Origin: Acanthosepion pharaonis
Lineage: Eukaryota; Mollusca; Cephalopoda; Sepiida; Sepiidae
Direction: 5' to 3'
Length of the DNA: 64,000 bases
Assembly: GCA_903632075.3 (NCBI GenBank)
Contig: CAHIKZ030005408.1
Coordinates: 2,303,501 to 2,367,500, forward strand
In this document: piece after piece, positions 26,944-41,800 of the stretch
Numbering within the stretch: position 1 is the first letter of the stretch
Layout of the letters: each line of letters begins with the position of its first letter
Notes under the pieces: generated by a model
Databases searched by the model: none
What the model was told of the DNA's origin: nothing
The model's input: only the letters and a program-made list of their open reading frames with translations
Program-made: the position numbers and the translations under genes

Positions 26944-27971
26944 ATGGACTCTCCCGTCGGTTTCAACGTATGAGGATCTGACAGCTTATCAATTCAGTTA
27001 TGAAAGTTTGTGCGATAATCTTAAGTGGCATTTAAGACTCGCTAGTGATTTACAAAGAAGGCTACATATGGAGCAAGTGAGGATTGTGAGATGAGATCAC
27101 TGTTAAATTGGCTGACCTTTTAGATCTTGATGATTCAGAAAAGCAGATTGAAAATTGCTGAGTCTACTAAAACACATTGATCCCCATTCTACCTGCTCCA
27201 AGGCTAAGCGCTCAAGGGTGTTATGTGGTATATTGACTGCTGACAAGTTGCTTTTCAGCTTGTCTTTTTATCTTAGCCATGGGCGTCCTACATTCCTGTA
27301 GCCTTGATCTGGCTGTACATTAGGATCTTGGGTATCCTGTCATCAGACATTCTCAAAACATGACCAGTCCACCGTAACTGAGACTGTATGATAAAAGTCT
27401 TGATTCCTCCAATATTACACCTGTTAAACAGGCCTACGTTAGATGTCCTACCTTGAAGCTTAAATCCACAGGTATGATGGGAAAGAATAGAATACAATTC
27501 CAATGCTTGTAACATTTAATTTAAAAGAGGTCTTAATACAGAGTAGAGCAAAATATCATTTATTTTAGGATATTAAATCAAAAACATGTATAAAATTGGT
27601 ACAGAATAGCAATCATGTTTCAATATGTATCAATGTGTCTTGTCAGACGATTGTAAATTACTGTGAATGATTGCAATTTTGTAGCAATTTTATACATGTT
27701 TTTGATTTAATATCCTGAAGTTGTTGTAATGGAATGTCCCACTCTTCCTATCACCTATTGTGGACTGACTATATTGGTAAATATATATAGTGTGTGCACA
27801 GGATATACCTAGTGGACTTGCTTCGGGAATTACTAGCCTGCTAACCGATTCCCTGTCTTTCAGTAGTGTATTCTGTTTTACAATAAACCCTTCTTTGTTT
27901 TATCTATGCCTGTGTTGCTGTTCCTTTCACTTGAGTAACACCTTTGTCTGTTTGTAACCTTCTTTAAGGAT

Positions 27972-28025
<54 letters not shown>

Positions 28026-28146
28026 GTTGGATAGATGTGAGATCTATTTCTGATATTGAGCGCTTTCTAATAAGTACCCGCATATAATATATAAATAATT
28101 ATACATATATATATTTATTTATATTTATATACACTTTTCACACACA

Positions 28147-28188
<42 letters not shown>

Positions 28189-31100
28189 GTTTCCCTTAAT
28201 GATGGGATACATTTTAAATGTAAGTACCTTGGATTCTAAAAATGACAAATATATTTATTACATAACTGATATAAGTGTTCAACATTATCTAAGATTTGTA
28301 TAATACACCCACAAGATGGTCACCACTTTAAAGAGAATGTACACTAGCTCATTTTCTCATTTCAAACACAGACATTATGAGGTTCCACCAGCAAAAGAGA
28401 TATCAGACACCTGTAGGAAATAACAAAATTCTTTATATGTTAAATTCTTTTGTATCAGTCATGTAACAAATATATTTTTTATATTTAGATAATCCTAGAT
28501 ACTTGCTGTATCCTATCATTATTGGACACCCTGTACACACTTATATATATAACTGGACATTGATCTCAACACTCAGTGATGACAGTCTGTTTCATGCTTA
28601 AACACAATCATCAAGCCATGATAATCACATTTAAGCATGAAACAGACTGTTGTTGCTTGGTGTTGACCTTAATGTTCACTTTCATATTTACATATCCTTA
28701 ATATTGAGCACTTTAACTCATGAATATAGCATACCATAAAACTATATATATATATATATATATATAAAAAAATTCTCTCAAAAATATTCTTTCAAAAATG
28801 TTGAAACTACCTATGGCTCTCATTTCGTGTGCATGTGTAGATGTGGCAACGTCAACAAAGCCCAGTCTGATGAAACCATAAGATAAATGTCATTAATAAT
28901 ATTTATCTTGGAATGTGTATTATGATCCAGATTATTAAATTGGTTTAAAATTTTATTATTGTGTAACTTTATAATCTTCTCAAGATTATTAGTGCAGCTA
29001 TAACTTAGTTTTAATGTGTTTCTCCTAAATATTTTACCAAGAGGGCTACTTATAGGAAAATGTTTATCAATCAAATAGAGGAACTTATGGCTTAACTTAG
29101 AACTGACTAATTGATCATAATACATGTTCCAAGATAATTATTACTAATGATACTGGCCAATGTTTAACTAAACTGAAGCTATGTTGAAGAGCAGAGTCTC
29201 GTCTCAGAAAACAGCTACCTGACCCCATTTTATACGGGAAATTTTTGGCCGAGTCTATGGCCTTGGACACCCCACATTAAATTCAACCTTGTACCACATC
29301 TGACCACATGGGGTGGTTGGTAGATATCCTGTAGTTGGAGATACATTGTGGAATTCACTTGACTCACTTCTAGCAGTTGACTACATCTACGGGCTGCTGG
29401 CGAATCTTATGTGTTTTTTTGTGTCCTAAATATTATCGTTCATTACCAACCTCCATGTGATTATTCTATTCAGTAACCTTCCTGTTGTAGCATAAATACA
29501 GTAGTAAATACTGTATGTTGGTCTGCAGTTGGAGATTCATTGTGGAATTCACTTGACTCACTTCTCGCAGTTGACTACTTCTTCTATGTGCTGCTGGTGA
29601 ATCTTATATGTGTTGTTCTTGTCCTAAGTATTATCATTCATTTTCAACCTTCATTTGATTATTCTATTCAGAAACCTTCCCTAGTTTACAACAGTCTACT
29701 TAGCAGAATCTATAAAACAATCTATTTTATTCCAGTCAGAATGACAGTATCATTAAATCCTATTTTTATGTTTGTTTCTTATAAGGATGGTGTAATGAAA
29801 ACATTAAGTATGAAAAATCTTTTCTTGCAATCTTACCTGGCATGTGACTCTTCCTTATCATCATAGTAATATCCTGATGTCTGAGTGGAGTAATTTGTGT
29901 GGTTTTGTGTGGGCTTCATGTTGGCATTGACAGCATCCATATGGCGTTGGGTAAGAATTCTATTTCTGGTGACAAGAGAGAGAAATTCCTCATTAAGTCT
30001 TAAAATGAAGGAAATAGGTGCAAACAAACACTTAAAAAATTGATACAATTTCTGAATTGATTTCCTATGTTAGTGGTTCCCAAATGGTGCAGTACGCCTC
30101 ATAGGTGACGTGGAAGAGGATAGAAGGTGAATGATTGAAAGACAATCAAAGATTTAGAAACAGTTTCAAAAATTCCTATGCCCAAAATAAATATAATTTC
30201 AAAATTTGAAATATTATGGATTGCTTGTAATTGTATGCATGAGTCCCAGTATAAATAGTTATAAATAATTATAGACAGATTTCAATATTGTGATATTTTT
30301 GAATTATATCAAATATTAAGAATATATTAATTAGGGTCTGCAAATTGGAGGAGAGAGTTATCACTGATAATGTTATGACTTTGAATCTGCAGTTATCTCC
30401 CTTTGACCTTCTCTCTGGACCTTCTTTACCATGGGGCTGCTTGCACCTTTTCAATTGGACTTCCCTTTGGTGAGGCACAAGCAAATTTTAATTCTGAAAA
30501 TTCAATCCAGAGAAAAAAAAAAATGGGAATCATTGTCTTAGGTTATCAAGTGTGAAATATCAATGGTTTCTTGTTTTTTTTTGTTTGTTTTTTTGTTTTT
30601 TTAACTCGATCATTCACACAATACAAGACCCAATATCCAATGAAGATGTTTATTAAATGGGATTGTTTTATGGACATTAGAATTGTAGATTATAAGGATA
30701 TGTAGGATAGATAATGGTTGATCCAAGAGTTGAAGTGGTTAAGATTGTTGTCATCATAGCAGCATCTTATCAGGAGTCTGTTCAACAAAGTAGTGGCCCT
30801 TGGGAAGAAGCAGTTTGAATAGAACTGCCTTCTTACTAATGGAATACAAATGGAATGAGGATGATTCAACTGTATACATGGCATGGTGGGTCTTAACTGT
30901 AAAGGTCTGAACTGGTGGAACTAAGGGATGTGGCTTGCCAGATCTTTTTCCAAGGGAATAGCGATAGGCTTGTAACATTGCTTCTATGAGAAAGGGGTTG
31001 TAAGAGGGCTACTGAGCAAGATTGTTCTAAGGAAGAATTTAGAAATGCACATCATGAGGACATGTAGGATAGATATTGGTTAAGACATGAGGAGACCAAG

Positions 31101-34100
31101 ACTAGTTATGAGGGAAGCATCCTCTTGGGAGTTTTCTTTTTTTAACAAAGTTACAGTTCTGGACAAGAAGCTGTCTAAGTGGAACTTATTCTTTATTAAA
31201 AAAACATGAATGAAATGGGGGTGATTTGCTCCCATGAATATTGTATAGCGGGTCCTAGCTCTGAATGTTTGTGCTGGTGGAACTAAGGAATGTAACTTGT
31301 CTGAACATCTACCATAGTAATAGTGATGGAATAGTAAGAGGCTAGCAACATTTCATCAATTGAGTTGCAAGGTGGAGAATAATTCATAACCCACAAGGCT
31401 GTGTAATCATTTTTAAACTCTGTCAATGCTGGACATTGAAGAGTGGGCAGCATCAGCCCAGATATGACAGCAATTCTCCATTCAAATTGTCAAGGCTAAA
31501 GAGAGAGAGAGGACTGAGTGGCACCAGCCCAGATATGGTAGCATTATTCCATTTTTGGTCTGGTCTGATCTGACACTTGTAAAAATAAAGCTTATAAAAT
31601 AGTTGTGAACTGTTATCTGAAATCTGTCACCAAACTGTAAACTGCAATAAATTAAAAACTCTTTTCAACTGAAAACTAAAATATCAGGCTTATGGCTATA
31701 TCACATTGGCAACACTGATGCTCATCTGATCACCAAAATTAAGCAATGTTAAACCTGGTCAGTACCTAGATGGGTGACTACTGGGAATACCAGGTGCTGT
31801 AAGCTTGGATGTGCAGGTTGTGTAATGAATAAAGGCTCAGAATGAGAAATCGGAGAGCCAAGTTCCAATTCCAGTTGTTATATTTACTTATGTACAAATG
31901 GCCTTGGAAAAGGCATGAATCCCCCTCTTCTCCACTCAGCTATTAGTTAAATAGTAAAACTTGTATCAGAAAATCATTATTATTTCCAAACAAAATCTTA
32001 CAATCCAAAAATATGTTTCACTTTTAAATAGCCTGAAAAAGGTTAAAAAGCTGTAAAAAGCAAATTAAATATCAAGTTTAAATTAGTGTTTTCATAAATC
32101 TTTACTTCTTTTTTTTCTTGTGTTTTTATGTAACCTGAATATGTGTCCATTTCTCTGGTTTTAGAAATACAATGAAACATTTGACCAAGGAAAATTAGTG
32201 AATAAAATTTGAGCAAAGTTAACATTAAAAAATAGAAGAAATGATCTTTAGAGCTGTATGAACAAAAAAAAAAAAAAACTGGAAGGAGGTGATAAAGCTT
32301 ATTATTTACATTTGGACTAATATCCACATCTTTGTTGTTATTATCACAATGTTTCCATTGTTGGGGAGAGAAAAGATGGATTTCACAAGGGTATTTGTGC
32401 AGAAGTAAATGTCACAAACCCAACTAGAATTCAAACTCAGGTCTGTGATTTTTCATTCTAAGCCAATATCCATTACACAACAATACACATTCAGTTTTTA
32501 ATTACTTTCTTAATAAAAAATTCTGTAAACTTTTGGGTTGGGAAAAAAAAAATCATTAATTTTTTTTAAAGATTTATTTTTGTTTATTTAATTACTAAAT
32601 TTTTTTAAATATTTTAAATTAGCTACTCTTTTGGATATTTCTGAAATGTTGTTCTTCAATAATCATGTTTTAATAACTGTAGCAATATGTAAATGACTGC
32701 CTAATTAGCATAGCTAAGGCATAGGGACTATATAATTGCCCAAGCAGTAAGGGTAGAGCAGCTCTCGGTATGTGAGATAAACAACTATTGCTGAAATGAT
32801 AAAATACGAAAGAAATCACACTCCATAACACAAAATGACAGAAGATAATGATGTTGCATTTAAATTTTTTAAGATTAGATCGAACAGCAATTTTCTAGTT
32901 TTTTTAAATCATTTCACCTCTAGCAGGGGAATAAAGCCACTAAGATGCAACAAGTTACTGAGTATGAAAGTGTAGTGATATGTAAATGACTGCCTAATTT
33001 GCATAGCTAAGGCATTAGACTATATAAATACCCAAGCAATAATAGTAGAACAGCTCTCAGTATACTCTCAGTGGGTCAGTCTGAGTTCAGTCTGAATTCG
33101 GACGACTGACTGAACTCTCTGCCTTCAGGCGGGGAGGAACCCGAATGAGGCTACGCCGAAGTCTCTTTCGAGGAGGTAAACCGACCATGAACCCATTTAT
33201 ATGGGTTTTAAAAGGGCATATTTTTGGCCAAGCCCACGGGCTCGGAGATCCCATGTTAAACCAGCCTTGTGCCACATGATGCCCTCATGGGGGTTGACTG
33301 AATATCACTCTCAGTATACAAGATAAACAGCTACTACTGGACAGATAAAATACAAGGAATCACACTTCATAACAATAATGTTTAACAAGAAAATTTCAAG
33401 ATGTATTTTCTGCTACAATTAAAATAATGAAATGTAGACATTTTAATCTTTTATTTTGTAGACATGTGCAGGTGGGAGTTTTAGTCTGCATTTTAACACT
33501 TATATAAGTGTAAAAACAACAAAAGCAAAATGGGAGAGACATATACAAAAGACTTCAATAGGAACAACAATATGCCTTTGTTGGAAAAAATATAGAAAAG
33601 AGTAAGAGATGAAAATTGTTCTTCAGAAATAAAAAAAAACACTTGGAATTTTTCTTATTTGTTGAATAATGATAATTAAAATATTGACCAAAAAATGAGA
33701 ACAAGAAAAGCTGAAAGAAAACAAAATGATTTACTTTACCTGGTAAATGTTTCACATGAGTTGATGAGAGCTCTGATGGAAATTGCTATATTGGTAATGG
33801 CTTGGATCTCTCCTTGTGCAGCACTAAAACTGTCTTTCTGATTGGTTGCTTCAATAAGATATTTCAAATATTTTGGCACAACCACTTCAAGGATGGTCTT
33901 AAAACAAAAACAAAAAAAATATGTTATTAAGTATAAGAAAATGCTAGATCACCTTCAACCATAGGTGTTTTTTTCAACAAAGTAAGCAAATTGTCTATAT
34001 TTCTGAGATGAAGTATTGCAATTATTTACACTATTTACATTGTTTGGAGTTTTGTTCTCATCTTTATTGTCACATTCACGTTTCAGCCAGTGTATGCTCC

Positions 34101-35278
34101 AGCCGTCTTCAGGTGATATTTTTTGAATTTTGAGCCAATCTGTATGTTGGTGTTTCTGAAGATTGGTTCATTGACATTTGTGTAGATGTTCTTATGTTTA
34201 TTTCCTGAAATGGGCTGCCCTTCATATTCCTGGATCACTCAGTAAAGTCACTGAGAATCTGTTCCATTTCTTCCCCTTCATCATGTCATATATGTCATAT
34301 TTATAATGAAAACTATGTGTAACATGACTACTGTATATAAAATAACTGTAAAATGTTGTTCTAAGTATAAAATGTAAAATTCTAAGGTTTCCAATTTTTA
34401 AGAGCGATTGTCTCTCTTAGGATTTAAAAAAATCAGATAATGGATAATCAGATCTTGGAGAAACAGTCATTGAAGATATTTAAACACATTGGATGGGTTG
34501 AAGAAAAACTGCAAAAAATAGCGTCATGAACATTTTAAAAAAAAGCAAACTGTACAAGGTCTGATCAAAAAGTATCGGGACTGTTATGTTAATGGAGCTA
34601 AAGTAAACAAAGTGAAGCAAATTGGCACAGATCGACCTTGAACTCTGTCATGCATACACCCTAAGTTATAATGCTCTCATTCACTTCCATTGTTTATAGC
34701 AATGCTTGGAAGAAATATGTGTAGAATGTGGTCATTTCACTGAGGTCCCACCAGTGATCATGGCTTGTGCAGCAGTTTTTGGCCAATCATAACATTCCCC
34801 AAGTCTGACAACCATCATATTCCCCAGGTCTCACACCCCTTGCAACTTTTTGCTCTTTCCAAAAATTAAATTTCACTTGAATGAAATAAAATTTCAAGAT
34901 GTCAAGGAAATCCAAGAGAATGCAACAAGGCAGGTACTCACTATTCCAAAAATGGAGTTCCAGGAATGATTCCATCAATGGAAATGGCACTGGATAAAGT
35001 GTGTGGATTCAGAAGGGAACTACTTTGAAGGAGATGAAATGCTGAATTGATGTGTGTTGTAGTTTTCTTTTTACAGCACCAGTACTTTTTGATCAGCCCT
35101 CATATACACATAAATTTATCTTGTTAAAGGAGATTTGGTGAGGGTAATGACTATTGTACAACAGTTGAAAAATATTTCTTTGCCAAGTCCTCTTTAAACT
35201 TGTATATTTATATTTAGATCTGTGTTAAAAAAGTATTTTGTAATTATTTATAATAATTTATATTTTAACATAAACTGC

Positions 35279-35336
<58 letters not shown>

Positions 35337-35799
35337 CTGGCCACTTGTATTCGAGGATAACTCTCTACTAGGGTGGATAACCAATCCCTATTGCAGATGC
35401 TTGCTCAGGTGTTTGTTCAACACCCACAGAGACCACTTGTAGTTTATACTGCAACTATGCTGAGCAGACCTTAGTTACAGTTTCTGGGAGAGAGTGTGTT
35501 ATCTAGCATGATAACAATTTGAACAAGGCCAGCAGGCTCAAACCCTCAGCCATGATGACTTTTGACCTTGTGCTAGCACAGCTATCAATGGCCCCCAAGG
35601 GTTCTGTCTACCCAGTTTCACTCACAAGGCTTGGGTCAACCCGTGTTATGGTTTTCAGGCTCATTCCAAAGGTGCTGCATGCTGGGATCGACCCCTCCAG
35701 TTTGATAACATCAAGAAGTCTCATTCCTGACAAATCGATCATGGTGAGATTCAAACCCAGGTCTCATTGTCAGAATGTGAATGTTGTAACTCCTCAGCC

Positions 35800-35870
<71 letters not shown>

Positions 35871-38800
35871 CATGCATATGTGGAACTTCAGTTGAAAATT
35901 AAGCTATTTACAAATTGTTTTCTGTACAGTTTGACACATGTATCAGCTTAGCCACCAAATCAATAAAATATTAACAAGGAAACTCAAATTATTAATACAA
36001 AGACATGATAGCTTAATCTAAATACTTTAATATTTCATTTAAAGAACGAGCCATGCTAATCATGTATTATCAGTATATCAAAATGTTAGGGAGTGATTTC
36101 ACCGTGGAGGCTTGTATTGGTACTAAGTTGGTCCTAAAATAGGTTCGACGTACAAAACGTTAGGAACTTCATATAATAGGTATGACGCAGAGAAATCTAG
36201 CTGTGGTCGCTGATTAACGGTCGTCCGACATCGACTGACTGACCAACCCACTGAGCAACTGACTCGTTACTCTTATTACTCCTACTTATTATAGGTGGGA
36301 GGGTCTATTAACTATAGAATAGGTGTGTTCCACTATAACACAAAATAATATGATTCAAATAGTACTAGGTTACCAGCAGTAGGGGAAAATTTCTGATCTG
36401 ATTTCCCTCTTTACAATAAACTATACGAGTAACAAGATTTTTGGCAAAATACCAGACCAATAGGTCAGCTCAAAGAAAGAGAAAAAATGTCTGCATGTAA
36501 AGATTCAGATATAAATAAAAATATATCTGTAAAAAAACAATATGAATAAAAACAAAAGGCGAGCTTTTCTTTACCAACATGTCTTGTCCTCTGATGGACT
36601 TTATCAAGACAAGTACTTATTTTTTTTACCTCTGTTCATAAGCAAAATAAAACCTTTAAATTTGCCTTGATAAAATCCATCAAAGGACATGTGTTAGTAA
36701 AGAAAAATTTTCCTTTAGTCTTTATTCCCTGGTTTTATAATACCAGCACAATGGATGCAGTGTGATATTTGCATATATATTTTTATTTTTATGTGTCTTG
36801 TGTCTTATTTACATTTTTTTATTTCTTTATTTTATGTCCATCTTATATAATATTGTATTTTATGCATTTATGAACACAAACGTTTTATAAAAAGAGTTAA
36901 ATAAATGTCTGTACTCACCAACATCTGACCACTACGAAATGAGTCAGGAGAATAAGCGATGACTGTCACGCACATATTGATTACATCAACAATATCAAAG
37001 GTTCCTGGATCATTTTCATAACAGAAGTCCTTAAAGTTGTGGAAAAAAAAAGAAGAAAAAAAAAAGAGAATGATTCATTTTTATTCAGGATAGTTTTTAA
37101 TATTTCTATATTGTAAATACAAATTTTATTGGCTGTATAACATTATTTGTCTAGGATTCTAATATATGTATTCTTTATCTTTGGAGTATAATTGTAGCTT
37201 ATCCCTGCCATTTTATAAATACTGATGAGCTTTCTTCTTTGGTATCTCAACTTCACATCCCATTTCTCTACAGCCACCTCATTGTGGGGGAGGGGGGATG
37301 GTACATGGTTTTGGTGGCTAAGGCGGTACTGCCACTTCTGGCACCACCAACAGCTTTTGACACCAGGCAGGGTATTGTTTTTGTATATGTGTCAGTCTCT
37401 TGCAATTTCTTTTTGCAACTGCAATTTTTAACGTTGTGCTAAAATACACCACATGCTCATAGAGACCATTTATTAATGGCATACAATGGAAGGTAAACAG
37501 ATGTGTTTCACGTCAGAAGTAGCACTGTGTTGAGAGCATGGTTTTATTTAACTTTATTTACTTTAGATCTTGACCAAATCCAACTTGATGCCTATTCAGC
37601 TGTGGTCTGGAAACAACATAAAGCAATACTTCAGGTTCCGGCTAGTGATAAACACCTTCAAAAAGGAGGAAATGATTCCCGTCCAAAGAATTCACAGTAC
37701 ACAACCTCAATAGGTAGCACATGACATAACCACTCCTTTTCAATGCAGTCTGATTGTAGAGATTTGCAGCGGTTTTACTTTTGCTCGTGCACCTCCTCTC
37801 TGTTCTCCTCCTATGGTACCATTAATTCTACTAGTAGGACACACTTCTTTGAATCAGACCACGCTACAATGCCAGGGTGTCTGTCTGAATGATGTGTACT
37901 AGAAATTGCAGAGGTGTTCTAAGATCAACTAACATCCTTCAACCACGGCCTCCACTCAGTAGTATCATGTTGGGAGTTATTTGGGTCTTTCGCACAGGGC
38001 GTACACCTTCCTAAAGTAATAATTTCTATTTCCATGAGAACCACAACACATACAGGGAACAGAACAACACTATTGGATAGAGCAAGTTTTCAGCTACAAA
38101 AGACTATTTCCCCACATAGTTACTGCCATTGGCTAATGCATTGTGGCTCTGAAAGTAATGCTTCCTGTTTATTTCCAAGGAACTACAGCAGATACAGAGA
38201 GCACAATAAAACTGTTGGATACAGCAATTTTTCACCACCATTGGCTATGCATTTCCACCAACAAAACATTCCTTGCTACATGTATCATCATTGCCACTGC
38301 TGAAACACATTACTCATCACCTAATTGCACTCACATCCACTATTTGGTTCCTGTAAACATTCAGCAAACATTGATGAATGTCAACGGGGGCAATTTATTT
38401 TTTCTGCAGTGACATGCCTCTGATTCATACATACCTTTATGTCAGACTTAATTTTGCCACATTGTTGTTCAACTGCTTATTGCAAAAAGGCAAGCAAATA
38501 AATATCGAGGGGGAAAAACTTCCATACTGCCTACACCTAACTTTGATATAGTGGGCCAGAATAATAGAATAGGAGGCATTACTTTTGGTGCAAAAGACAT
38601 TGATTTTATTTTTTTAAAGCACAAAGCAAACATTTCTGGAGCATCCAAATTATAATCAAATTCAACATCAATCACTTGTGACATCTGCACATTTTCTATT
38701 ACATTTGTCGGAGTTAACTCCTCCTTTAGTTCATTAACCCTTTCACCGGGGGTCTCTCTTTCCTGGCTATAAATGGCCGCTGACCCTTCGCTTCTTTCTT

Positions 38801-41800
38801 TTTTTCCCCTCAGGCCTTTGTGCCAACACCTTGAGGTAAATCTCTCCTTTTCCTCAGGCTTCCAGCTTTACCACCTCAAAAATGTGAATGTTCACCAGAG
38901 ATAGCATTTCCCAAAATGCTGGGAACACGCTAAGCACAATACACACACACACAAACACACATATATAATATTCACACACACTTTGTCCTTTTGTAACTGT
39001 TTCCATGTAACCTGTTATTAATATATATATTTGTATACATATATTATCGGTCTTGTGTTTTGTTTGTTTTCTTTGCATTCTTTGGACTTAATTAAAAGTC
39101 CAACTTTCTTGTGTAGTTGGACCAGCTAGCAGGAAAATCTGAACCCACATGTTTCTTCTACTCAACAACATTACAGCCACGGTCCACTATACATTGTACA
39201 AAACATTCATAGAGTTAATATTTTTAAAAAATATTGTTCTACCTTGTTTTTGGTAAATTTATTTTGGCCTACACACAGTATATTAAGTACAATGTGAACC
39301 GATAAGAAACTAGTAAAAAAATTATTTCTTCCAACACACACATGTTCATACATTTTACTAGAAACTTACAAGAGCTTTTAAGGGTTTTTCTCCAGTCACC
39401 AAATCTAAAATATCATAATTATCAGGACAATGGCCACCAATTTTTATCAACAATTTGAACAGTGCATCAGGCTGAACCTGTTGAAAAAAAATAAAAATTT
39501 TAAAGATATTTATAGACAGAAAATTACATTATAAAAATTTGTGTACAAAAAAGAAAAAAAAAAATCAAGAAAAACATTATGATTTAATTTTGATCTTTTT
39601 AAAAATCTACAAGTTTAACTATCAATTATTAAAAAAGAATTCTTGATTGAACAGTAATAAAGAATGAGCCACTTTAACATCAGCACAAAAATATTACAAA
39701 GGTATAGTCATTTTTAAATGTAGCATAGTGTTATTAGTATGGAAAGTAGGATTGGTGTGTCAAATTCAATTTTCAGCCAATAATGTTGTGTTCACATTTG
39801 TATAAATGTTCTTTGAATATTCTTTATGTTCTTCTTCCCCCAGTTAGGGATTAAATAGTAGCACAAACTAGGCTCCTGAGCTTTTGATGCCAACCAGTCT
39901 AAGAATAGGACAATTGCAAATTGAACTTGTTACAGAAACTCAGGAGCATGCAGACGAGGGGGCAGAGAGTGCGACAGCCCCTGGCATTCAATCAAGTGTA
40001 TCTTGGCTCTGACTTCCAGAGGTTGACATATGGGGTCAGATGTGAGCCATAATAGAGAAGTTGATTTTGATTGGCTGAGCTAGTGTGAGAAAGAGATAGG
40101 AGAAAGATTTCAGCAAGTTGTTTTGTACCCATCAAGAGATGTAGACGTGTTCTCTTTTGTGTCTGAAATAGCTCCCCAGTGAGAAGTGGGGGTAAGGAGA
40201 CTCTTACTGGATAGTTAGATAATGTACATGTCGACATGATTAATAAAAATAGTTAACATTCTCTGTGTTTGGAGTCTTTTCATTGCTGAACCAAAATGAT
40301 TAAGAAACTTGAGAATGCAACAAGTGAAATAAAAATTTAGTTTACATTTAATTTGAATAAAGTGTTTATTTCAGGTTTCATCTGTTTTTCTCACATTTCT
40401 CAGTACAAGGCCCTATAGCCCCCACCCCACTTGAATCTTAGGGACATACAATCAAGAATTTGGCCCCAGGTATCACCAAATCTCTGCACATCACTGCAGA
40501 AACCACAGTAGCAGCACCTAGAATGGTGAGAACTGTGGCCTTATAGTCCACAGGATTAATATATATCCATAATTTTTTGCAAAATAACCAGTTTGTGACA
40601 TGATTATCATTATCAAAATTTATAAAATTTAAAATGGTATAATATTGTAAACAAAAGTTTATTTTTGTCATTCATTTGTTGCTCCCAACAAAGTATTTTT
40701 GATGTTAAAATCTTGCTAATTTGCATATCAGTGTAAGCAAAATATTAGTTGAACCAAGAATGTAAATTTTACTATATTGTACATAATGTTAAGAGTAAAT
40801 GAAATCCCATTTACCTTATTGCAATCAAATACTCTTGTCACAGAACTGTCCATATCTAGAATTGGTGCTGTACTGCCAAACATCTGTCAAAATATGAAAA
40901 TAAAGTTATATCAATTACTTAAGCACAGTATGAAGAAGTGGAGACATGTTGAAAATTACTATCGAAAGGAACCCCATATTTTCAACAATTTAAGATTTTC
41001 ATTCTCAATTGTGGTGTAACTTTTCTGCAAATATACAAACAATTTCTTGGTAGTACAAAACTTAAGTACAGCAAGAAGAAGTAGAGACATGTTGAAAATT
41101 ACTGTTGAAAGAAAAAGGGAAAGTTAGTGTAAATCCTGTTAATCGACCAATTTTTTGATCAGCCTTCATAAAATTAAGTGATTAAACAATAAAATTACTA
41201 ATGGAAATTATTAGTAATTTTGCTACATTGCTTAATCTTTCTAAATGCTAAACACCATGATGGAAAAAAATTTTTCTTAGATATTAGAGAATATAAAAGA
41301 TTAATTATTTTATGCTTTACTATTTCGAATAGCAAATTTATCTTGATTGTTTTACTCGCAACATTTTAAATTCACTAGGCCATGTGTCTCTTGGACAATT
41401 CAGAGTTGAAATTCTGAAAACTTAAACCTAATGAAGACTTGGAACACACATGGCTTAGTGGATTAAAGCATTGGTTAAAACATTTTGTTCTGTGGTAGTT
41501 ATGAGTTCAATCCCTGGTCTGGTAGTGTTGAAAAGTCACATACACTTGTCCAGGTGAAAAAAACAGACAAGTGACACAAAGGTGAATAAGACTGGTGATT
41601 GATTTGTTTTTTGGGTTTTTTTTTTTATGGCTTATCAACCCTTTACAGGTTATTTAAAGCCATAAAATATTTTTAGAGAGTAAGAATTTTTTTTTTTTTT
41701 GGAGATAATGATTTAGTGATACAAGTTTTACTAATTAACATATCTGGGGGAGAAGAGGTAAATTCATACCTTTCCAAAGGGCACTTGCACATAAGTGGAT

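Noticed and set aside
27722..27977. Target duplication around the 27.7-kb LTR-like element
   Set aside because: GAAGT and TATAT do not match; the right side is an AT tract that could have replaced the original flank.
31686..31805. Functional 5S rRNA gene
   Set aside because: Many substitutions across the conserved 5S core and a SINE tail follow; it is a retroposon head.
37225..38412. A second host gene suggested by several overlapping plus-strand frames
   Set aside because: The frames are short, overlap in different phases, have no recognised domain, and lack consistent splice sites.
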